Counted from the first letter of the stretch, positions 17,267-29,215 are shown. The stretch is DNA of 64,000 nucleotides from Thauera sp. (GCA_017302295.1 JAFLDS010000007.1:62001-126000); one strand, 5' to 3'. A program made the numbers and translations. Notes: generated by a model from the letters alone, not told the origin.

Positions 17267-18070
17267 ATGGCGGATGCAGGCTTTACCAGTTCTACCCGGG
17301 AGATCCCGGCCGTCTCGGCGGTGCCCCACCATATTGCGATCATCATGGATGGCAATGGTCGTTGGGCGCGCAAACGCTTCATGCCGCGGGTTGCGGGGCA
17401 CAGCCGCGGCGTGGACGCGCTGCGCAATGTCATCCGTGCCTGCATGGATCGTGGTGTCGGCTATCTGACCGTTTTCGCCTTCAGTTCCGAGAACTGGCGC
17501 CGGCCCATCGAGGAGGTGTCCTTCCTGATGCAGCTCTTCATCAAGTCGCTGCAGAAGGAGGTTGATCGGCTGCACAGCAACGGGATTCGCTTCCGCGTCA
17601 TCGGCGATCTCTCGCGCTTCGATCCGGCGCTGGTGACGATGATCCGCGACGCCGAGTCACTCACCGCAGAAAACACCCGCTTCAATCTGACCATTGCGGC
17701 CAACTACGGCGGGCGTTGGGAGATCCTGGATGCGGTCGAGAAGATGCTCGCCCGCCATCCCGACAAGCGGACCGGGTTTACCGAAGAGGATCTGGCGGTC
17801 GAGCTCTCCACCCGGTTTGCCCCCGAGCCTGACCTTTTCATCCGCACGGGGGGCGAGAAGAGGATCAGCAATTTCCTGCTGTGGCAACTCGCCTACTCCG
17901 AGCTGTACTTCACCGACACGCTCTGGCCCGACTTCGACGCCGCCGCCCTGGATCTGGCCATTGCCTCCTACAAGGGGAGGGAGCGCCGCTTCGGTCGCAC
18001 CAGCGAGCAGGTGCTCGAAGCAGGCGCAGCTGAGGGGAAGGGAACGACGCCGGCGGGGCGTCATGCTTAA
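17267..18070 (+). CDS. uppS: Undecaprenyl diphosphate synthase (cis-prenyltransferase)
   Basis: The 267-residue enzyme extends farnesyl diphosphate to C55 undecaprenyl diphosphate, the lipid carrier for peptidoglycan and O-antigen. The catalytic P-loop-like motif [17 protein letters not shown], the [11 protein letters not shown] motif and the C-terminal [19 protein letters not shown] motif are all present. Its 3' end overlaps the start of cdsA by 8 bases. Confidence 0.97.
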   Translation: MADAGFTSSTREIPAVSAVPHHIAIIMDGNGRWARKRFMPRVAGHSRGVDALRNVIRACMDRGVGYLTVFAFSSENWRRPIEEVSFLMQLFIKSLQKEVDRLHSNGIRFRVIGDLSRFDPALVTMIRDAESLTAENTRFNLTIAANYGGRWEILDAVEKMLARHPDKRTGFTEEDLAVELSTRFAPEPDLFIRTGGEKRISNFLLWQLAYSELYFTDTLWPDFDAAALDLAIASYKGRERRFGRTSEQVLEAGAAEGKGTTPAGRHA

Positions 18071-18887
18071 GGCCCGGGTCCTCACCGCATTCCTGCTCCT
18101 CGCCGGGCTGCTCGCCGCGTTGTTCCTGCTACCCGCGTCGGGCTGGTTGCTCTTGTGCGCCGCCGTTTGTGCGGGCGCAGCTTGGGAGTGGGGCGGTCTC
18201 GCGCAATTCAATCATCGCGCCCGCGCGATCCTTGCGCTCGTGTTCGGATCTCTAAGTTTCACGATTGGCTGGCATGCCGGTCTGGCGCAGGCACAGTTGC
18301 CGGACACCTCATCCTTGCTCGGACCGGCCTACCTCGTGAGCGCGGCGTTCTGGCTCGCGGTCATTCCGTGCTGGCTGAGCCGCAAGTGGCGTCTCGCGAA
18401 TTCCGGCGTATCGGTTGCGGTGGGGCTCGTCGTCCTCGTTCCGCCGGCGCTGGCCCTGGCGCATCTGCGCCTGATCGGTCCGGACGTGTTGCTGATCGTC
18501 ATGGCCGTGGTGTGGGTGGCGGACATCGCGGCGTATTTTTCCGGCCGCGCGTTCGGGCGGCGGAAACTCGCGCCCAGCATCAGTCCTGGGAAGACCTGGG
18601 AAGGGGCAGCGGGGGCGGCAGTGGGCGTGCTGGTCTTCGGCATCGCAGTGGCCATCGGTCTGAACGTTCCGCCGCCGGGTGGTTGGCCGGGTTTTGCAGT
18701 TCTTCTCATCGCCTATACGGGCGTGAGCATCATCGGCGATCTCTTCGAATCCCTACTCAAGCGTCAGGCCGGACTGAAGGACAGCGGAGCCATCCTCCCC
18801 GGCCACGGCGGAATTCTCGACCGTATCGACAGCCTGACGTCCACCCTGCCAATTGCTGGGCTTGCCGCGCTGTGGTGGGCGCGCTGA
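18063..18887 (+). CDS. cdsA: Phosphatidate cytidylyltransferase (CDP-diglyceride synthase)
   Basis: The 274-residue, eight-helix membrane enzyme makes CDP-diacylglycerol, the branch point of phospholipid synthesis. The family signature is [17 protein letters not shown] near the C-terminus, preceded by [14 protein letters not shown] and [18 protein letters not shown]. The ATG at 18063 lies within the end of uppS. The longer ORF from 17694 is read over uppS in another frame and is not real. Confidence 0.95.
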   Translation: MLKARVLTAFLLLAGLLAALFLLPASGWLLLCAAVCAGAAWEWGGLAQFNHRARAILALVFGSLSFTIGWHAGLAQAQLPDTSSLLGPAYLVSAAFWLAVIPCWLSRKWRLANSGVSVAVGLVVLVPPALALAHLRLIGPDVLLIVMAVVWVADIAAYFSGRAFGRRKLAPSISPGKTWEGAAGAAVGVLVFGIAVAIGLNVPPPGGWPGFAVLLIAYTGVSIIGDLFESLLKRQAGLKDSGAILPGHGGILDRIDSLTSTLPIAGLAALWWAR

Positions 18888-18906
18888 ACCCCTGTCCGGA
18901 TCCTTC

Positions 18907-20106
18907 ATGTCGCCTACTCGTCCTCAGCGCATCACCGTCCTGGGTGCCACCGGCTCGATCGGCGTCAGCACGCTGGATGTGATCGCCCGGCATCCCGATC
19001 GATTCACGGTCTTCGCGCTGACCGCGCACAGCCAGGCAGATCTGCTGCGAGAGCAATGTCTGAAGTTTCGCCCACGTTATGCCGTGCTGGGTGACCAGAG
19101 GTCCGCCGACATGCTGCAGGGCGCCCTTCGGGAAAGCGGGTGTGCGACCGAGGTGCTGGCTGGGGTCGAGGCGCTGGAGACGGTCTCCTCACACGCCGAC
19201 ACCGACGCCGTCATGGCAGCCATCGTCGGTGCGGCCGGCCTGCGTCCGACGCTGGCCGCGGCGCGCGCCGGCAAGAGGGTCCTGCTCGCCAACAAGGAGG
19301 CGTTGGTGCTTTCGGGCCAGCTCTTCATGGACGCCGTCGCCCGCAGCGGTTCAGTCCTGTTGCCGATCGACAGCGAGCACAACGCAGTTTTCCAGTCCTT
19401 GCCGACAGACTACGCACGCGACCCGACCGCCGCGGGTGTGCGCCGTGTGTTGCTGACCGCATCCGGCGGGCCGTTTCGCGACCGTCCGCTGAGCGACCTG
19501 GACGCGGTGACGCCCGAGCAGGCCTGCGCCCATCCGAACTGGGTGATGGGCCGCAAGATCTCGGTAGACTCGGCGACGATGATGAACAAGGGCCTCGAGG
19601 TCATAGAGGCGCACTGGCTGTTCGGCGTTCCGGCTGATCGCATCGAGGTGGTGGTTCATCCACAGAGCGTCATCCACTCGATGGTCGATTACGCGGATGG
19701 CTCGGTAATCGCGCAGTTGGGCAATCCGGATATGCGGACGCCGATCGCCAATGCGCTGGCCTGGCCAGAGCGCATCGAGTCCGGGGTCAAGCCGCTCGAC
19801 CTGTTCGAGATCGGCCGATTCACCTTCGAGCGGCCAGACCTTGAGCGCTTCCCCTGCCTCAGGCTGGCGTACGAGGCCCTGCGTGCGGGAGGCAGTGCGC
19901 CTGCGGTGCTGAACGCCGCGAACGAAGAGGCCGTCGCGGCGTTCCTCGACGGGCGCATCGGTTTTCGGCAGATTGGAGAGGTCATTTCCAGTACCCTGGA
20001 ACAAGTGGCGCGAATGCCGGTCGATTCGCTGGATGCCGTGCTGGCTGCGGATGCGCAGGGCAGAGCGGCCGCGTATGTCGAAATCCGGAAGCGTGCCCGT
20101 CGATGA
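18907..20106 (+). CDS. dxr: 1-deoxy-D-xylulose 5-phosphate reductoisomerase
   Basis: The 399-residue enzyme performs the first committed step of the MEP isoprenoid pathway, converting DXP to MEP with NADPH. Motifs include the dinucleotide-binding [42 protein letters not shown] and [20 protein letters not shown]. The start at 18907 gives the family N-terminus. It supplies precursors for uppS and for the hpn squalene genes downstream. Confidence 0.97.
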   Translation: MSPTRPQRITVLGATGSIGVSTLDVIARHPDRFTVFALTAHSQADLLREQCLKFRPRYAVLGDQRSADMLQGALRESGCATEVLAGVEALETVSSHADTDAVMAAIVGAAGLRPTLAAARAGKRVLLANKEALVLSGQLFMDAVARSGSVLLPIDSEHNAVFQSLPTDYARDPTAAGVRRVLLTASGGPFRDRPLSDLDAVTPEQACAHPNWVMGRKISVDSATMMNKGLEVIEAHWLFGVPADRIEVVVHPQSVIHSMVDYADGSVIAQLGNPDMRTPIANALAWPERIESGVKPLDLFEIGRFTFERPDLERFPCLRLAYEALRAGGSAPAVLNAANEEAVAAFLDGRIGFRQIGEVISSTLEQVARMPVDSLDAVLAADAQGRAAAYVEIRKRARR

Positions 20107-21467
20107 GTCTGCTCGATTACCTCATTCCATTTGCGCTGGCGCTCGGCCTGCTCATCCTCGTTCATGAGCTGGGGCACTACCTCGTCGCACGCTGGTGCGG
20201 CGTCAAGGTGCTGCGGTTCTCCATCGGTTTCGGCAAGCCCCTGATCGTGCGCCGTGCCGGCCGGGATGGCACCGAATGGGCACTGGCTGCGTTCCCGCTG
20301 GGCGGATACGTGAAGATGCTCGACGAGCGCGAAGGCACGGTCGCGCCGGCGGAGCTGCATCGGGCCTTCAATCGGCAGTCGGTTTGGCGGCGCTTCGCCA
20401 TCGTGGCCGCCGGCCCGCTGGCGAACTTCCTTCTCGCGATCGCGCTGTACTGGGGAATGTTCGTCGTCGGAACCGACGAGTTGAGGCCTCGGGTCGCCCT
20501 CAGCGAAACGCCGCATATCGCAGCCGCCGCCGGGATTCGAGACGGCGATCTGGTTCTGGCTGTGGACGACGAACCGGTCCGTAGCTGGCAGGAGCTGCGC
20601 TGGGTCCTGCTCAAGCACGCCATCGACAGCCGCCGGGTCGTGCTGGAAGTCCGCACACTCGAGGACGTCACCACCTTCCGTACGCTCGATCTGAGCGCGA
20701 TTGCCATCGACGATGGCGCGAAGGACCTCATCTTGCGCATCGGACTGCGTCCTTGGCGGCCGCACATTCCGGCGCTGATCGGACGACTGGTCGAGGGCGG
20801 CGCAGCGCAGCGCGCCGGCGTGCAGGTCGGCGATCTCATCACCGCGATCGACGGCAAGACTATCGACGGCTGGACGCAGCTGGTCGAGGCGGTTCGTCCG
20901 GCAGCAGGGCGGTCGGTGCGTGTCGATCTGACCCGCAACGGAATCACGCACAGCCTGCAGATCGTGCCTGAGGCGTCGACGGAGAACGGCGAAATCGTCG
21001 GCCGCATCGGCGTCGGTGTTTCCCCGCCCGAAATCGGATCCGAAACGCTGTTCGCCGAAGTTCGGTACGGCATCTTGGAAGGCATGACGAAGGCCGTTCG
21101 GCAGACCTGGGAAACCAGCGTGCTAAGCCTGCAGATGATCGGCCGCATGCTGCTCGGCGAAGTGTCGTGGAAAAATCTCTCCGGCCCGGTCACCATCGCC
21201 GACTACGCGGGGCAGACGGCGCAACTGGGCCTGAGCCATTACCTGAAGTTCGTGGCCATGATCAGCATCAGTCTGGGGGTGCTGAACCTGCTGCCCATCC
21301 CGGTGCTGGATGGCGGGCATTTACTGTATTATGTGGTGGAAATCATCAAAGGCGGCCCCATTCCCGAGCGCATCATGGAGATCGGTCAGCAGATCGGCCT
21401 CGCGCTGCTGGTGATGCTGATGGCCTTCGCCTTCTACAACGACATCAACCGTCTTATTTCCGGCTGA
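20103..21467 (+). CDS. rseP: Site-2 intramembrane zinc protease RseP
   Basis: The 454-residue membrane protease cleaves the anti-sigma factor RseA in the sigma-E envelope stress response. HELGH at residues 21-25 gives two zinc ligands and the catalytic Glu. The third ligand lies in the [11 protein letters not shown] motif near the C-terminus. Two PDZ domains lie between (LALAIDD-type [17 protein letters not shown] and [16 protein letters not shown]). It starts in an ATGA overlap with dxr. The dxr-rseP-bamA order is standard in proteobacteria. Confidence 0.96.
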   Translation: MSLLDYLIPFALALGLLILVHELGHYLVARWCGVKVLRFSIGFGKPLIVRRAGRDGTEWALAAFPLGGYVKMLDEREGTVAPAELHRAFNRQSVWRRFAIVAAGPLANFLLAIALYWGMFVVGTDELRPRVALSETPHIAAAAGIRDGDLVLAVDDEPVRSWQELRWVLLKHAIDSRRVVLEVRTLEDVTTFRTLDLSAIAIDDGAKDLILRIGLRPWRPHIPALIGRLVEGGAAQRAGVQVGDLITAIDGKTIDGWTQLVEAVRPAAGRSVRVDLTRNGITHSLQIVPEASTENGEIVGRIGVGVSPPEIGSETLFAEVRYGILEGMTKAVRQTWETSVLSLQMIGRMLLGEVSWKNLSGPVTIADYAGQTAQLGLSHYLKFVAMISISLGVLNLLPIPVLDGGHLLYYVVEIIKGGPIPERIMEIGQQIGLALLVMLMAFAFYNDINRLISG

Positions 21468-21475
21468 ACAATCGA

Positions 21476-23815
21476 ATGAATCGCAAGCTCCTGCCAGGGC
21501 TGATCGTGGCCCTTTTTGCCGGTTCACCGGCGTTCGCCTTCGACCCCTTCGTGGTCAAGGACATCCGGGTGGAAGGGATCCAGCGTACTGAAGCCGGTAC
21601 GGTATTCAACTACCTTCCGGTCCGGGTTGGCGAGCGTTTCGACGAAGCTCAGGCGGCCGAGGCCATACGTGCCTTGTTCGCCACCGGCTTCTTCAGCGAT
21701 GTACGTATCGAGGCGGAGAACAACGTCATCGTGGTCGTCGTCGATGAACGGCCGGCGATTGCCCAGATCGACTTTGTCGGCGTCAAGGAGTTCGACAAGG
21801 ACGCGCTGAAGAAGGGGCTGCGCGAGGTTGGACTCTCCGAATCACGGATTTTCGATCGCTCACTGCTGGAGCGTGCCGAGCAGGAGCTCAAGCGTCAGTA
21901 CCTGTCGCGCGGCAAGTACGCGGCGACGATCACGACGACGGTCACGCCGTTGGAGCGCAATCGCGTCGGGATCAACTTCGCGGTCGATGAAGGGGACGTC
22001 GCCAAGATCCGCGAGATCAAGATCATCGGCGGGAAGGCTTTCGACGAGGACGATCTGATCAAGCAGATGCAGCTGACCACCCCCGGTTGGCTGACCTGGT
22101 ACACGAAGAACGATCAGTACTCGCGCCAGAAGCTGTCTGCCGATCTGGAGACCCTGCGCTCCTTCTATCTGAACCAGGGCTACCTCGACTTCAACATCGA
22201 CTCGACCCAAGTCTCGATCACGCCGGACAAGAAGGATATTTACATCACGCTGAACATCACCGAAGGCGAGAAATATTCGGTGACCGGCGTGCGCTTCACT
22301 GGCGACCTGACCCTTCCCGAATCCGAGTACCTCGCGATGGCCAAGATCAAGCCGGGCGAGACCTTTTCACGCGAGAAACTGACCGAGACGACCAAGGCAA
22401 TCACCGATCGCCTCGGGAACGAAGGCTATGCCTTCGCCAACGTGAATGCCGCGCCTGAGGTTGACAAGGAAAAGCGCCAGGTTGCGTTCACGATTTTCGT
22501 GGACCCGGGTCGCCGGGTCTATGTGCGCCGAATCAACGTCGGCGGCAATACCAAGTCGCGCGACGAGGTGGTACGGCGCGAGATGCGTCAGATGGAAGGT
22601 GCGTGGTACGACTCGGCGGCGATCAACAAATCGCGTACGCGAGTCGACCGTCTGGGCTACTTCGACGAGGTCACCGTCGAAACGCCTGCGGTGCCGGGTA
22701 CCACCGACCAGGTTGACGTGAACTTCAACGTCAAGGAGCGTCCAACCGGAAACCTGATGCTCGGCGCGGGTTTCTCGAGCTCGGACAAGGTCGTGCTGTC
22801 GGCATCGATTTCGCAGCAGAACCTGTTCGGCAGTGGCAATGCGCTGACGCTGGGCCTCAATACGAGCCGTTCCGGCCGCACACTGGCGCTATCGTTCACC
22901 AATCCGTACTACACCCCGGACGGCGTGAGTCTGGGCTGGGACCTCTACCATCGCACCTACGACCCGACCGAGAGCTACACGGTTGCGCCTTACAAGACGG
23001 TGTCCACCGGTGCGGGCCTGCGACTGGGCTATCCGATCGCCGAAGACGACCAGATCAACTTCGGCCTGACCGTGGACCGCACTCGCGTCACGACCTACGA
23101 CGACAGCCCCGTCCGCTACATCGAGTTCTGCAAGGACTTCGGCTGCAGCTCGGACGACGGCATTGGCACCGTCACGGTAACCAGCCTGCTGGCGAGCGCA
23201 GGCTGGGCCCGCGATACGCGTGACAGCGCGATCTATCCGCGCAAGGGCACCTACCAGCGTGTCTATGGCGAGGCGGCGGTCCCCCCGGGCAAACTCAAGT
23301 ACGTCAAGGCCAGCTACCAGTATCAGCACTGGTTCCCGTTTGGCCGCGATTACGCGCTGATGCTCAATGGTGATGTGGGTTGGGCGAAGGGCTTCGAAGG
23401 CAAGCCGGTTCCCTTCTACAAGAACTTCTACATCGGCGGCATCGGTTCGGTGCGGGGCTACGAGCAGAGCTCCATCGGCTTGAAGGATCGCGACCAGGAC
23501 GGCGATCTGGTCAGCACCGGTGGTACCCGCAAGCTGGTCGGCAACGCGGAATTCTATTTCCCGCTCCCGGGGTCCGGTACCGATCGATCTTTCCGCGTCT
23601 CGGCGTTCATGGACGCAGGCTACGTCTGGGGCAACGACCCCGACACCGGCAAGGAGCAGAAGATCAGCCTGAGCGACTTGCGCTACAGTACAGGTCTGGC
23701 CTTCTCGTGGAGCTCGCCGGTCGGCCCGCTGAAGTTCAGCCTCGGCTTCCCGCTGAAGAAGGAAAAGGATGACAAGACACAGCGCTTCCAGTTCCAGCTG
23801 GGCAGCGTGTTCTGA
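21476..23815 (+). CDS. bamA: Outer-membrane protein assembly factor BamA
   Basis: The 779-residue product has a signal peptide (LLPGLIVALFAGSPAFAF) and five POTRA domains (about 24-420; for example FVVKDIRVEGIQRTEAGTVF and KIREIKIIGGKAFDEDDL). A 16-strand beta-barrel follows, with the L6 lock motif GSVRGYEQSS, and a C-terminal Phe (FQFQLGSVF) as outer-membrane insertion signal. It is the core of the BAM complex. The ATG at 21476 begins 9 bases after rseP ends; the ORF open from 21167 is out of frame with rseP. Confidence 0.97.
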   Translation: MNRKLLPGLIVALFAGSPAFAFDPFVVKDIRVEGIQRTEAGTVFNYLPVRVGERFDEAQAAEAIRALFATGFFSDVRIEAENNVIVVVVDERPAIAQIDFVGVKEFDKDALKKGLREVGLSESRIFDRSLLERAEQELKRQYLSRGKYAATITTTVTPLERNRVGINFAVDEGDVAKIREIKIIGGKAFDEDDLIKQMQLTTPGWLTWYTKNDQYSRQKLSADLETLRSFYLNQGYLDFNIDSTQVSITPDKKDIYITLNITEGEKYSVTGVRFTGDLTLPESEYLAMAKIKPGETFSREKLTETTKAITDRLGNEGYAFANVNAAPEVDKEKRQVAFTIFVDPGRRVYVRRINVGGNTKSRDEVVRREMRQMEGAWYDSAAINKSRTRVDRLGYFDEVTVETPAVPGTTDQVDVNFNVKERPTGNLMLGAGFSSSDKVVLSASISQQNLFGSGNALTLGLNTSRSGRTLALSFTNPYYTPDGVSLGWDLYHRTYDPTESYTVAPYKTVSTGAGLRLGYPIAEDDQINFGLTVDRTRVTTYDDSPVRYIEFCKDFGCSSDDGIGTVTVTSLLASAGWARDTRDSAIYPRKGTYQRVYGEAAVPPGKLKYVKASYQYQHWFPFGRDYALMLNGDVGWAKGFEGKPVPFYKNFYIGGIGSVRGYEQSSIGLKDRDQDGDLVSTGGTRKLVGNAEFYFPLPGSGTDRSFRVSAFMDAGYVWGNDPDTGKEQKISLSDLRYSTGLAFSWSSPVGPLKFSLGFPLKKEKDDKTQRFQFQLGSVF

Positions 23816-23850
23816 TACTGTCGTCGAATGCGTAATTTCTGGAGAATTTA

Positions 23851-24351
23851 GTGAAGATCAGCACCCTTACGCTGGTAACCGCAGCGCTTGTCGGCGTGTG
23901 TCAGACCGCTGCGGCGGAAACCAAGATCGGTTTTGTGAATTCGGACCGCGTCATGCGTGAGGCCGGGCCGGCCGTGCGTGCGCAGCAGCGCCTCGAGAAG
24001 GAATTCGAGAAACGCGACCAGGAACTGCAACGCATGGCGAAGGATCTGCAGGCCATGCAGGAGGATCTCGAGCGCAACGGCACCACGATGGGCGACTCCG
24101 ATCGCCGCGCCAAGGAACGCGCGCTCAATGATCTCAACCGCGACTTCCAGCGCAAGCAGCGCGAGTTCCGCGAAGACCTGAACCAGCGCCGCAACGAGGA
24201 ACTGGCGTCGGTGCTCGAGCGCGCCAACCGCTCGGTCAAGCAGATCGCCGAGGCCGAGAAGTTCGACATCATCTTCCAGGAAGCGGTGTACGCCAGCCCG
24301 CGCATCGACATCACCGACAAGGTCATCAAGACCCTGTCGGAAAGCAAGTAA
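23851..24351 (+). CDS. skp: Periplasmic chaperone Skp/OmpH
   Basis: The 166-residue product has a signal peptide (TLVTAALVGVCQTAAAE) followed by TKIGFVNSDRVMREAGPA and a long charged coiled coil (about residues 45-135). This is the tentacle structure of the Skp trimer, which carries unfolded outer-membrane proteins to BAM. Translation starts at a GTG with GGAG upstream. The position between bamA and lpxD is standard. Confidence 0.95.
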   Translation: MKISTLTLVTAALVGVCQTAAAETKIGFVNSDRVMREAGPAVRAQQRLEKEFEKRDQELQRMAKDLQAMQEDLERNGTTMGDSDRRAKERALNDLNRDFQRKQREFREDLNQRRNEELASVLERANRSVKQIAEAEKFDIIFQEAVYASPRIDITDKVIKTLSESK

Positions 24352-24366
24352 GCGACGGCCTCGCGC

Positions 24367-25407
24367 ATGTTCAGGCTCGACGAACTCGTTGCCCGGCTGG
24401 GCGGCGACCTGGTCGGCGACGGCGCCCTGCAGGTGCGCCGGGTGGCGACGCTGGATCAGGCGGGGGAGGGTGATCTCGCTTTCCTCGCCAACCCCAAGTA
24501 TCTGTCGCGCCTGAAGACGAGCCAGGCGGCCGCGGTGATCGTCGGCCACAAGGCGCGGGACGCCGTCACCGATCGACCCCGCATCGTCGCGGACGATCCC
24601 TACCTCTACTACGCTCGCGTTGCCGCGGTTTTCAACCCGCCACAGGCCGCCGTCGCCGGCATCCACCCGACGGCGAGCGTGGCCTCCGCCATTCCGGCCT
24701 CAGTGCAGATCGACGCCGGGGTGGTCGTTGAAGCGGACGTCGAACTCGGCGAGAACGTCATCATCGGCGCGGGTTGCAGCATTGGCCGGGGTTCGAGGAT
24801 TGGCGCAGGGTCCCGGCTGGCGCCGCGCGTCGTCGTCTATCCGGGTAGCGTGGTCGGGCGTGACTGCATCATTCATTCCGGGGCGGTGATCGGCTCGGAC
24901 GGCTTCGGTTTCGCCCGGGAGAAGGATGGCCGATGGGTGAAGATCCCGCAGATGGGGCGGGTCGTCATCGGTGATGACGTCGAGATCGGTGCGAATACCA
25001 CGATCGATCGCGGGGCGTTGGACGATACCGTGATCGGTCGCGGCGCCAAGCTCGACAACCTGATCCAGATTGCGCACAACGTGCAGATCGGCGAGGACAC
25101 CGCGATCGCCGGTTGCGTCGGCATCGCCGGCAGCACCACGATCGGTGCGCGCTGCATGATCGCCGGCGGAGTGGGGATCTCGGGTCACTTGAGCATTGCC
25201 GACGACGTCGTCGTGTCCGCCGCCACCGTCGTCGTGAAGTCGATCCACAAGCCGGGCGTCTACACGTCAACCCTGCCGATGCAGCCGCATGCGGATTGGG
25301 TCAGAAATTTCTCCCATCTGCGCCATCTCGACGCCCTGGCAGACCGCATCAAGGCCCTGGAAAACGCCGTGCAGCGCACCTCTGACGCGAACAACACTCA
25401 AGAATGA
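24367..25407 (+). CDS. lpxD: UDP-3-O-(3-hydroxyacyl)glucosamine N-acyltransferase
   Basis: The 346-residue enzyme adds the N-linked acyl chain in step 3 of lipid A synthesis. An N-terminal uridine-binding domain ([17 protein letters not shown]) is followed by a left-handed beta-helix of hexapeptide repeats ([20 protein letters not shown] onward). The catalytic His lies in [13 protein letters not shown], and a C-terminal helix closes the fold. Its stop overlaps the fabZ start (ATGA). Confidence 0.96.
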   Translation: MFRLDELVARLGGDLVGDGALQVRRVATLDQAGEGDLAFLANPKYLSRLKTSQAAAVIVGHKARDAVTDRPRIVADDPYLYYARVAAVFNPPQAAVAGIHPTASVASAIPASVQIDAGVVVEADVELGENVIIGAGCSIGRGSRIGAGSRLAPRVVVYPGSVVGRDCIIHSGAVIGSDGFGFAREKDGRWVKIPQMGRVVIGDDVEIGANTTIDRGALDDTVIGRGAKLDNLIQIAHNVQIGEDTAIAGCVGIAGSTTIGARCMIAGGVGISGHLSIADDVVVSAATVVVKSIHKPGVYTSTLPMQPHADWVRNFSHLRHLDALADRIKALENAVQRTSDANNTQE

Positions 25408-25841
25408 TGAACATCACCGAAATCCTCGAGTACCTGCCGCACCGTTATCCCTTCCTGCTGGTCGATCGGGTGTTGGAACTCGAGCCGGGCAGCCGCATCC
25501 TCGCCTTGAAGAACGTCACCATGAACGAGCCGTTCTTCCCCGGTCATTTTCCGCACCATCCGGTGATGCCGGGCGTGCTGATCATCGAGGCGATGGCCCA
25601 GGCCGCGGCGCTGCTGTCGTTCAAGAGCACGGGCGTCAAGCCGGATGAGAACAGCGTCGTGTATTTCGCGGGCATCGACAACGTGCGCTTCAAGCGCCCT
25701 GTCGTGCCGGGCGACCAGCTTCTGTTCGAGATGACGATCACGCACGCCAAGCGCAATATCTATAAATACAAGGGCGTTGCGCGGGTGGGAGACGAGATCG
25801 CCACCGAAGCCGAACTGATGTGCGCAATCAAGAGCCTATGA
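25404..25841 (+). CDS. fabZ: 3-hydroxyacyl-ACP dehydratase FabZ
   Basis: The 145-residue hot-dog-fold enzyme dehydrates 3-hydroxyacyl-ACP in fatty acid elongation and competes with LpxA for the same hydroxyacyl-ACP. The active site is in [20 protein letters not shown], with catalytic His48 and Glu62. Two consecutive ATGs (25404 and 25407) are possible starts. It is flanked by lpxD and lpxA with overlapping start/stop codons on both sides. Confidence 0.97.
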   Translation: MMNITEILEYLPHRYPFLLVDRVLELEPGSRILALKNVTMNEPFFPGHFPHHPVMPGVLIIEAMAQAAALLSFKSTGVKPDENSVVYFAGIDNVRFKRPVVPGDQLLFEMTITHAKRNIYKYKGVARVGDEIATEAELMCAIKSL

Positions 25842-26608
25842 TCCATCCCACCGCCATTGTCCATGCGGGCGCCCGAATCGGCACGAATGTCGAGATCGGC
25901 GCTTACTCGCTCGTCGGCGAACATGTCGAGATTGGTGACGGCACGCGTGTCGGGCCGCACGTCGTGATCGAGGGGCACACCCGGATCGGCAGGGACAACG
26001 AGATCTTCCAGTTCTGTTCCATCGGCGCTCAACCCCAGGACAAGAAGTATGAAGCCGAGCCGACCCGTCTCGAGATCGGCGATCGCAACACGATCCGCGA
26101 GTTCTGCTCGTTCAACGTCGGCACCAGCCAGGATGCTGGCGTGACCCGACTGGGCAACGACAACTGGATCATGGCCTACGTGCACATCGCACACGATTGC
26201 CAGGTGGGCGACCACACCATCTTCGCCAACAACGCCACGCTTGCCGGGCACGTCCATGTCGGTGACTGGGCGATCCTCGGTGGTTTCACCGGCGTGCACC
26301 AGTTCTGTCGCGTCGGTGCGCACAGCTTCTGTGGCGTCGGTACGGTGCTGTTGCAGGACCTGCCGCCCTTCGTCACCGTGTCGGGCAATCCGGCCAAGCC
26401 GCACGGAGTCAATAGCGAGGGGCTCAAACGCAGGGGTTACTCGGCCGAAGGCATCGCGGCGATCAAGCGCGCCTATCGCGCCCTTTACCGCTCGGGGCTG
26501 TCGCTGGACGAGGCGCGCCAGCGCGTGTCCGAGATCCTCGCCGAACAGCCTGAGGTGGCGCCGTTCGCCGAATTCATCGTGAGTTCGGGCCGCGGCATCG
26601 TCCGCTGA
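25838..26608 (+). CDS. lpxA: UDP-N-acetylglucosamine acyltransferase
   Basis: The 256-residue trimeric enzyme catalyses the first step of lipid A synthesis. Hexapeptide repeats begin at [20 protein letters not shown], and the catalytic His lies in [13 protein letters not shown]. The ATG at 25838 overlaps the fabZ stop; an in-frame start at 25820 adds six residues and is less likely. Confidence 0.97.
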   Translation: MIHPTAIVHAGARIGTNVEIGAYSLVGEHVEIGDGTRVGPHVVIEGHTRIGRDNEIFQFCSIGAQPQDKKYEAEPTRLEIGDRNTIREFCSFNVGTSQDAGVTRLGNDNWIMAYVHIAHDCQVGDHTIFANNATLAGHVHVGDWAILGGFTGVHQFCRVGAHSFCGVGTVLLQDLPPFVTVSGNPAKPHGVNSEGLKRRGYSAEGIAAIKRAYRALYRSGLSLDEARQRVSEILAEQPEVAPFAEFIVSSGRGIVR

Positions 26609-26611
26609 ATC

Positions 26612-27787
26612 ATGACCGTGCGGATTGCCATGGTCGCCGGCGAGGCTTCCGGCGATCTTCTCGCCAGCCATTTGATTCGCGCGATCCGGCGCGAGCTCCC
26701 CGAGGCCGAGTTCTTCGGCATTGGCGGCCCCAAGATGCAGGCCGAGGGTTTCGACGTGCGCTGGCCCTGCGAGTTGCTCGCCGTGCATGGCTATGTCGAC
26801 GCGCTGAAGCGCTACCGCGAACTCTCCGGGATCCGCAAATCACTGCTACGCCAGATTCGACGCGAGCAGCCGGCGGCCTTCATCGGCGTCGATGCGCCCG
26901 ATTTCAATCTTTGGCTGGAAGGCAAGGTCAAGGACGCCGGCATGCCGGCGATCCACTTCGTGAGCCCCTCGATCTGGGCTTGGCGCGGCGGTCGCATCAA
27001 GCGCATCGCGCGCTCGGTGACCCGCATGTTGTGCCTGTTTCCGTTCGAGCCCGCGCTCTACGAGCGCGCGGGAGTGCCGGTGAGCTACGTCGGCCATCCG
27101 CTCGCCGACGTCTTTCCGCTCGTCCCCGACCGCTCCGCAGCGCGCGAGCTGCTTGGGCTGAACGCTCAGCGTAAGGTCGTGGCGTTGCTGCCGGGCAGTC
27201 GCCAGTCGGAGGTTCGCAACCTCGCCGACACCTACATCACGACGGCGAAGCTGCTGCTCAGTCAACGGCCGGACGTCACCTTCCTCGTGCCGCTGGCTAC
27301 GCGTGAGACCCGTGCGATCTTCGAGGAGGCGCTGCGGCGCAACGATGCGTCCGAGCTGCCGATCCGGATGCTGTTCGGGCATGCGGTGGACGCCATGACC
27401 GCGGCCGACGCGGTCTTGGTGGCGAGCGGCACGGCGAGTCTAGAGGCGGCCTTGCTGAAGCGTCCGATGGTCATCACCTATCGCATCGGCAAGTGGCAGT
27501 ACCGGCTCATGAAGCGGCTGGCGTATCTGCCCTGGGTTGGCCTGCCCAATATCTTGTGCAACGAATCGATGGTGCCCGAACTGCTGCAGGACGACGCCTC
27601 GCCGGACAAGCTGGCCGAGGCGCTCGAACGCTGGCTTGCCGATACGGCCGCGGCCGAACGGCTCGTCGAGCGCTTTACCGAGTTGCATCTCACGCTGCGC
27701 CAGAACACGGCGGAGAAGGCCGCTGCGGCGATCGTCCCCTATCTGACCGGAACGTCCGCATGGAACAGGGCCAGGCAGCCCGCCTGA
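26612..27787 (+). CDS. lpxB: Lipid A disaccharide synthase
   Basis: The 391-residue GT19 glycosyltransferase joins UDP-2,3-diacylglucosamine and lipid X. The N-terminal [26 protein letters not shown], and [15 protein letters not shown] are family motifs, as is [20 protein letters not shown] in the C-terminal half. It begins 3 bases after lpxA and overlaps rnhB by 28 bases. Confidence 0.97.
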   Translation: MTVRIAMVAGEASGDLLASHLIRAIRRELPEAEFFGIGGPKMQAEGFDVRWPCELLAVHGYVDALKRYRELSGIRKSLLRQIRREQPAAFIGVDAPDFNLWLEGKVKDAGMPAIHFVSPSIWAWRGGRIKRIARSVTRMLCLFPFEPALYERAGVPVSYVGHPLADVFPLVPDRSAARELLGLNAQRKVVALLPGSRQSEVRNLADTYITTAKLLLSQRPDVTFLVPLATRETRAIFEEALRRNDASELPIRMLFGHAVDAMTAADAVLVASGTASLEAALLKRPMVITYRIGKWQYRLMKRLAYLPWVGLPNILCNESMVPELLQDDASPDKLAEALERWLADTAAAERLVERFTELHLTLRQNTAEKAAAAIVPYLTGTSAWNRARQPA

Positions 27788-28347
27788 TCTGCGGTGTCGA
27801 CGAGGCCGGTCGGGGGCCCCTTTGCGGCCCCGTGGTCGCGGCTGCGGTCGTCCTTGATCCGTCACGTCCGATTGAAGGGCTGGCGGACTCGAAGAAGCTC
27901 TCCGAGCGTGCCCGGGAGCGGCTCGCACCGATCATCCGCGAGCGGGCGCTGGCCTGGGCTGTCGCCGAAGCGAGCGTCGAGGAGATCGACCGGCTGAATA
28001 TTCTGCACGCCACCATGCTGGCGATGCAGCGGGCGGTAGCGGCAGTCGGCGTGGCGCCGATGGAGGTTCTCATCGATGGTAATCGCTGCCCGTCCTTGCC
28101 GTATCCTGCGCGCGCCATCGTGAAGGGCGACGCGACCGAGCCGGCGATTTCCGCGGCCTCGATCCTGGCGAAGACCGCGCGCGACGAGGCGATGCGGGTG
28201 CTCGATCTGGCCTACCCGCACTATGGCCTCGCCGCGCACAAGGGATACCCGACGGCCGCCCACCTGGCAGCCATGCAGCAATACGGCGTCGCCGATTTTT
28301 ATCGGCGCACTTTCGCGCCCGTGCGCAAGCTGATCGAACCTCGATGA
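27760..28347 (+). CDS. rnhB: Ribonuclease HII
   Basis: The 195-residue enzyme cuts RNA in RNA-DNA hybrids, including single ribonucleotides in DNA. The catalytic motifs are [20 protein letters not shown] (Asp, Glu), VLIDGN (Asp) and [14 protein letters not shown] (Asp). It starts inside the end of lpxB, as in many proteobacteria. Upstream extension of the frame to 27493 runs over lpxB and is spurious. Confidence 0.96.
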   Translation: MEQGQAARLICGVDEAGRGPLCGPVVAAAVVLDPSRPIEGLADSKKLSERARERLAPIIRERALAWAVAEASVEEIDRLNILHATMLAMQRAVAAVGVAPMEVLIDGNRCPSLPYPARAIVKGDATEPAISAASILAKTARDEAMRVLDLAYPHYGLAAHKGYPTAAHLAAMQQYGVADFYRRTFAPVRKLIEPR

Positions 28348-29132
28348 AGCTGCTCACCTCGCGTGACAATCCGCTGGTCAGGCAACTCCATGCACTGGCC
28401 ACGTCGGCACGCGATCGGCGCAAATCGGGCGAGTCGCTGCTCGACGGTGCGCACCTGATTTCTGCTGCGCTCGATGCAGGATGGCCCCTCAAGTCGCTCA
28501 TCGTGTCTCAGGACGCCGCTGCGCGCGCTGAAATCGTCGCCTTGCTGGCGCGCGCCCCGTCCCAGGTTTCCCGTACCCAGCTCCCCGCCGCGCTATTTTC
28601 GCAGGTGAGCCCGGTGGAGACGCCATCGGGCATCCTCGCGCTGATCGACGTGCCGCCTGCCGACGTTTGGAATCCGGCTGCCGACACGGTGGTCGTACTC
28701 GACGGCGTGCAGGACCCCGGCAACATCGGGACCATCCTGCGCACGGCAGCCGCAGCCGGCGTCGCCGATGTGTTGCTGACCGCAGGCTGCGCCCAGGCAT
28801 GGTCGCCAAAGGTGCTGCGCGCGGGCATGGGAGCGCATTTCGCGCTGCGCATCCGTGAGCACGCCGACGTGCTCGCCTTGCTCGCCGATTTCCCCGGTCC
28901 CCGCCTGGCCACGGCGCTCGGCCCTCGAGCCCGCAACCTTTATCAGTGGGAACTCGACCGTCCGGTAGCCTGGATGTTCGGTGCCGAGGGGCAGGGGCTT
29001 TCCGGTTCGTTGCTGGCCGCCGCGGACGGACTCGTCGTCATCCCGATGGCTGCGGGCATCGAGTCGCTCAACGTCGGGGCCGCCGCCGCGATCTGCCTTT
29101 TCGAGCAGCGTCGCCAGCGCGGCCTGCGTTGA
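28344..29132 (+). CDS. TrmH/SpoU-family RNA 2'-O-methyltransferase
   Basis: The 262-residue product has an N-terminal substrate-binding domain ([20 protein letters not shown]) and a SPOUT domain. The three SpoU motifs are present: [30 protein letters not shown] and [20 protein letters not shown]. These bind SAM in a trefoil knot. The target nucleotide (a 23S rRNA or tRNA ribose) cannot be set from sequence. It overlaps rnhB (ATGA). Confidence 0.9.
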   Translation: MKLLTSRDNPLVRQLHALATSARDRRKSGESLLDGAHLISAALDAGWPLKSLIVSQDAAARAEIVALLARAPSQVSRTQLPAALFSQVSPVETPSGILALIDVPPADVWNPAADTVVVLDGVQDPGNIGTILRTAAAAGVADVLLTAGCAQAWSPKVLRAGMGAHFALRIREHADVLALLADFPGPRLATALGPRARNLYQWELDRPVAWMFGAEGQGLSGSLLAAADGLVVIPMAAGIESLNVGAAAAICLFEQRRQRGLR

Positions 29133-29215
29133 CCCGTACCCTGGCGGCTCACTGGGCACGGGCCGCGTTTTGATACCATCCGCTCCTGTCGACTTTCCCG
29201 TTTCCGGCCGTACCC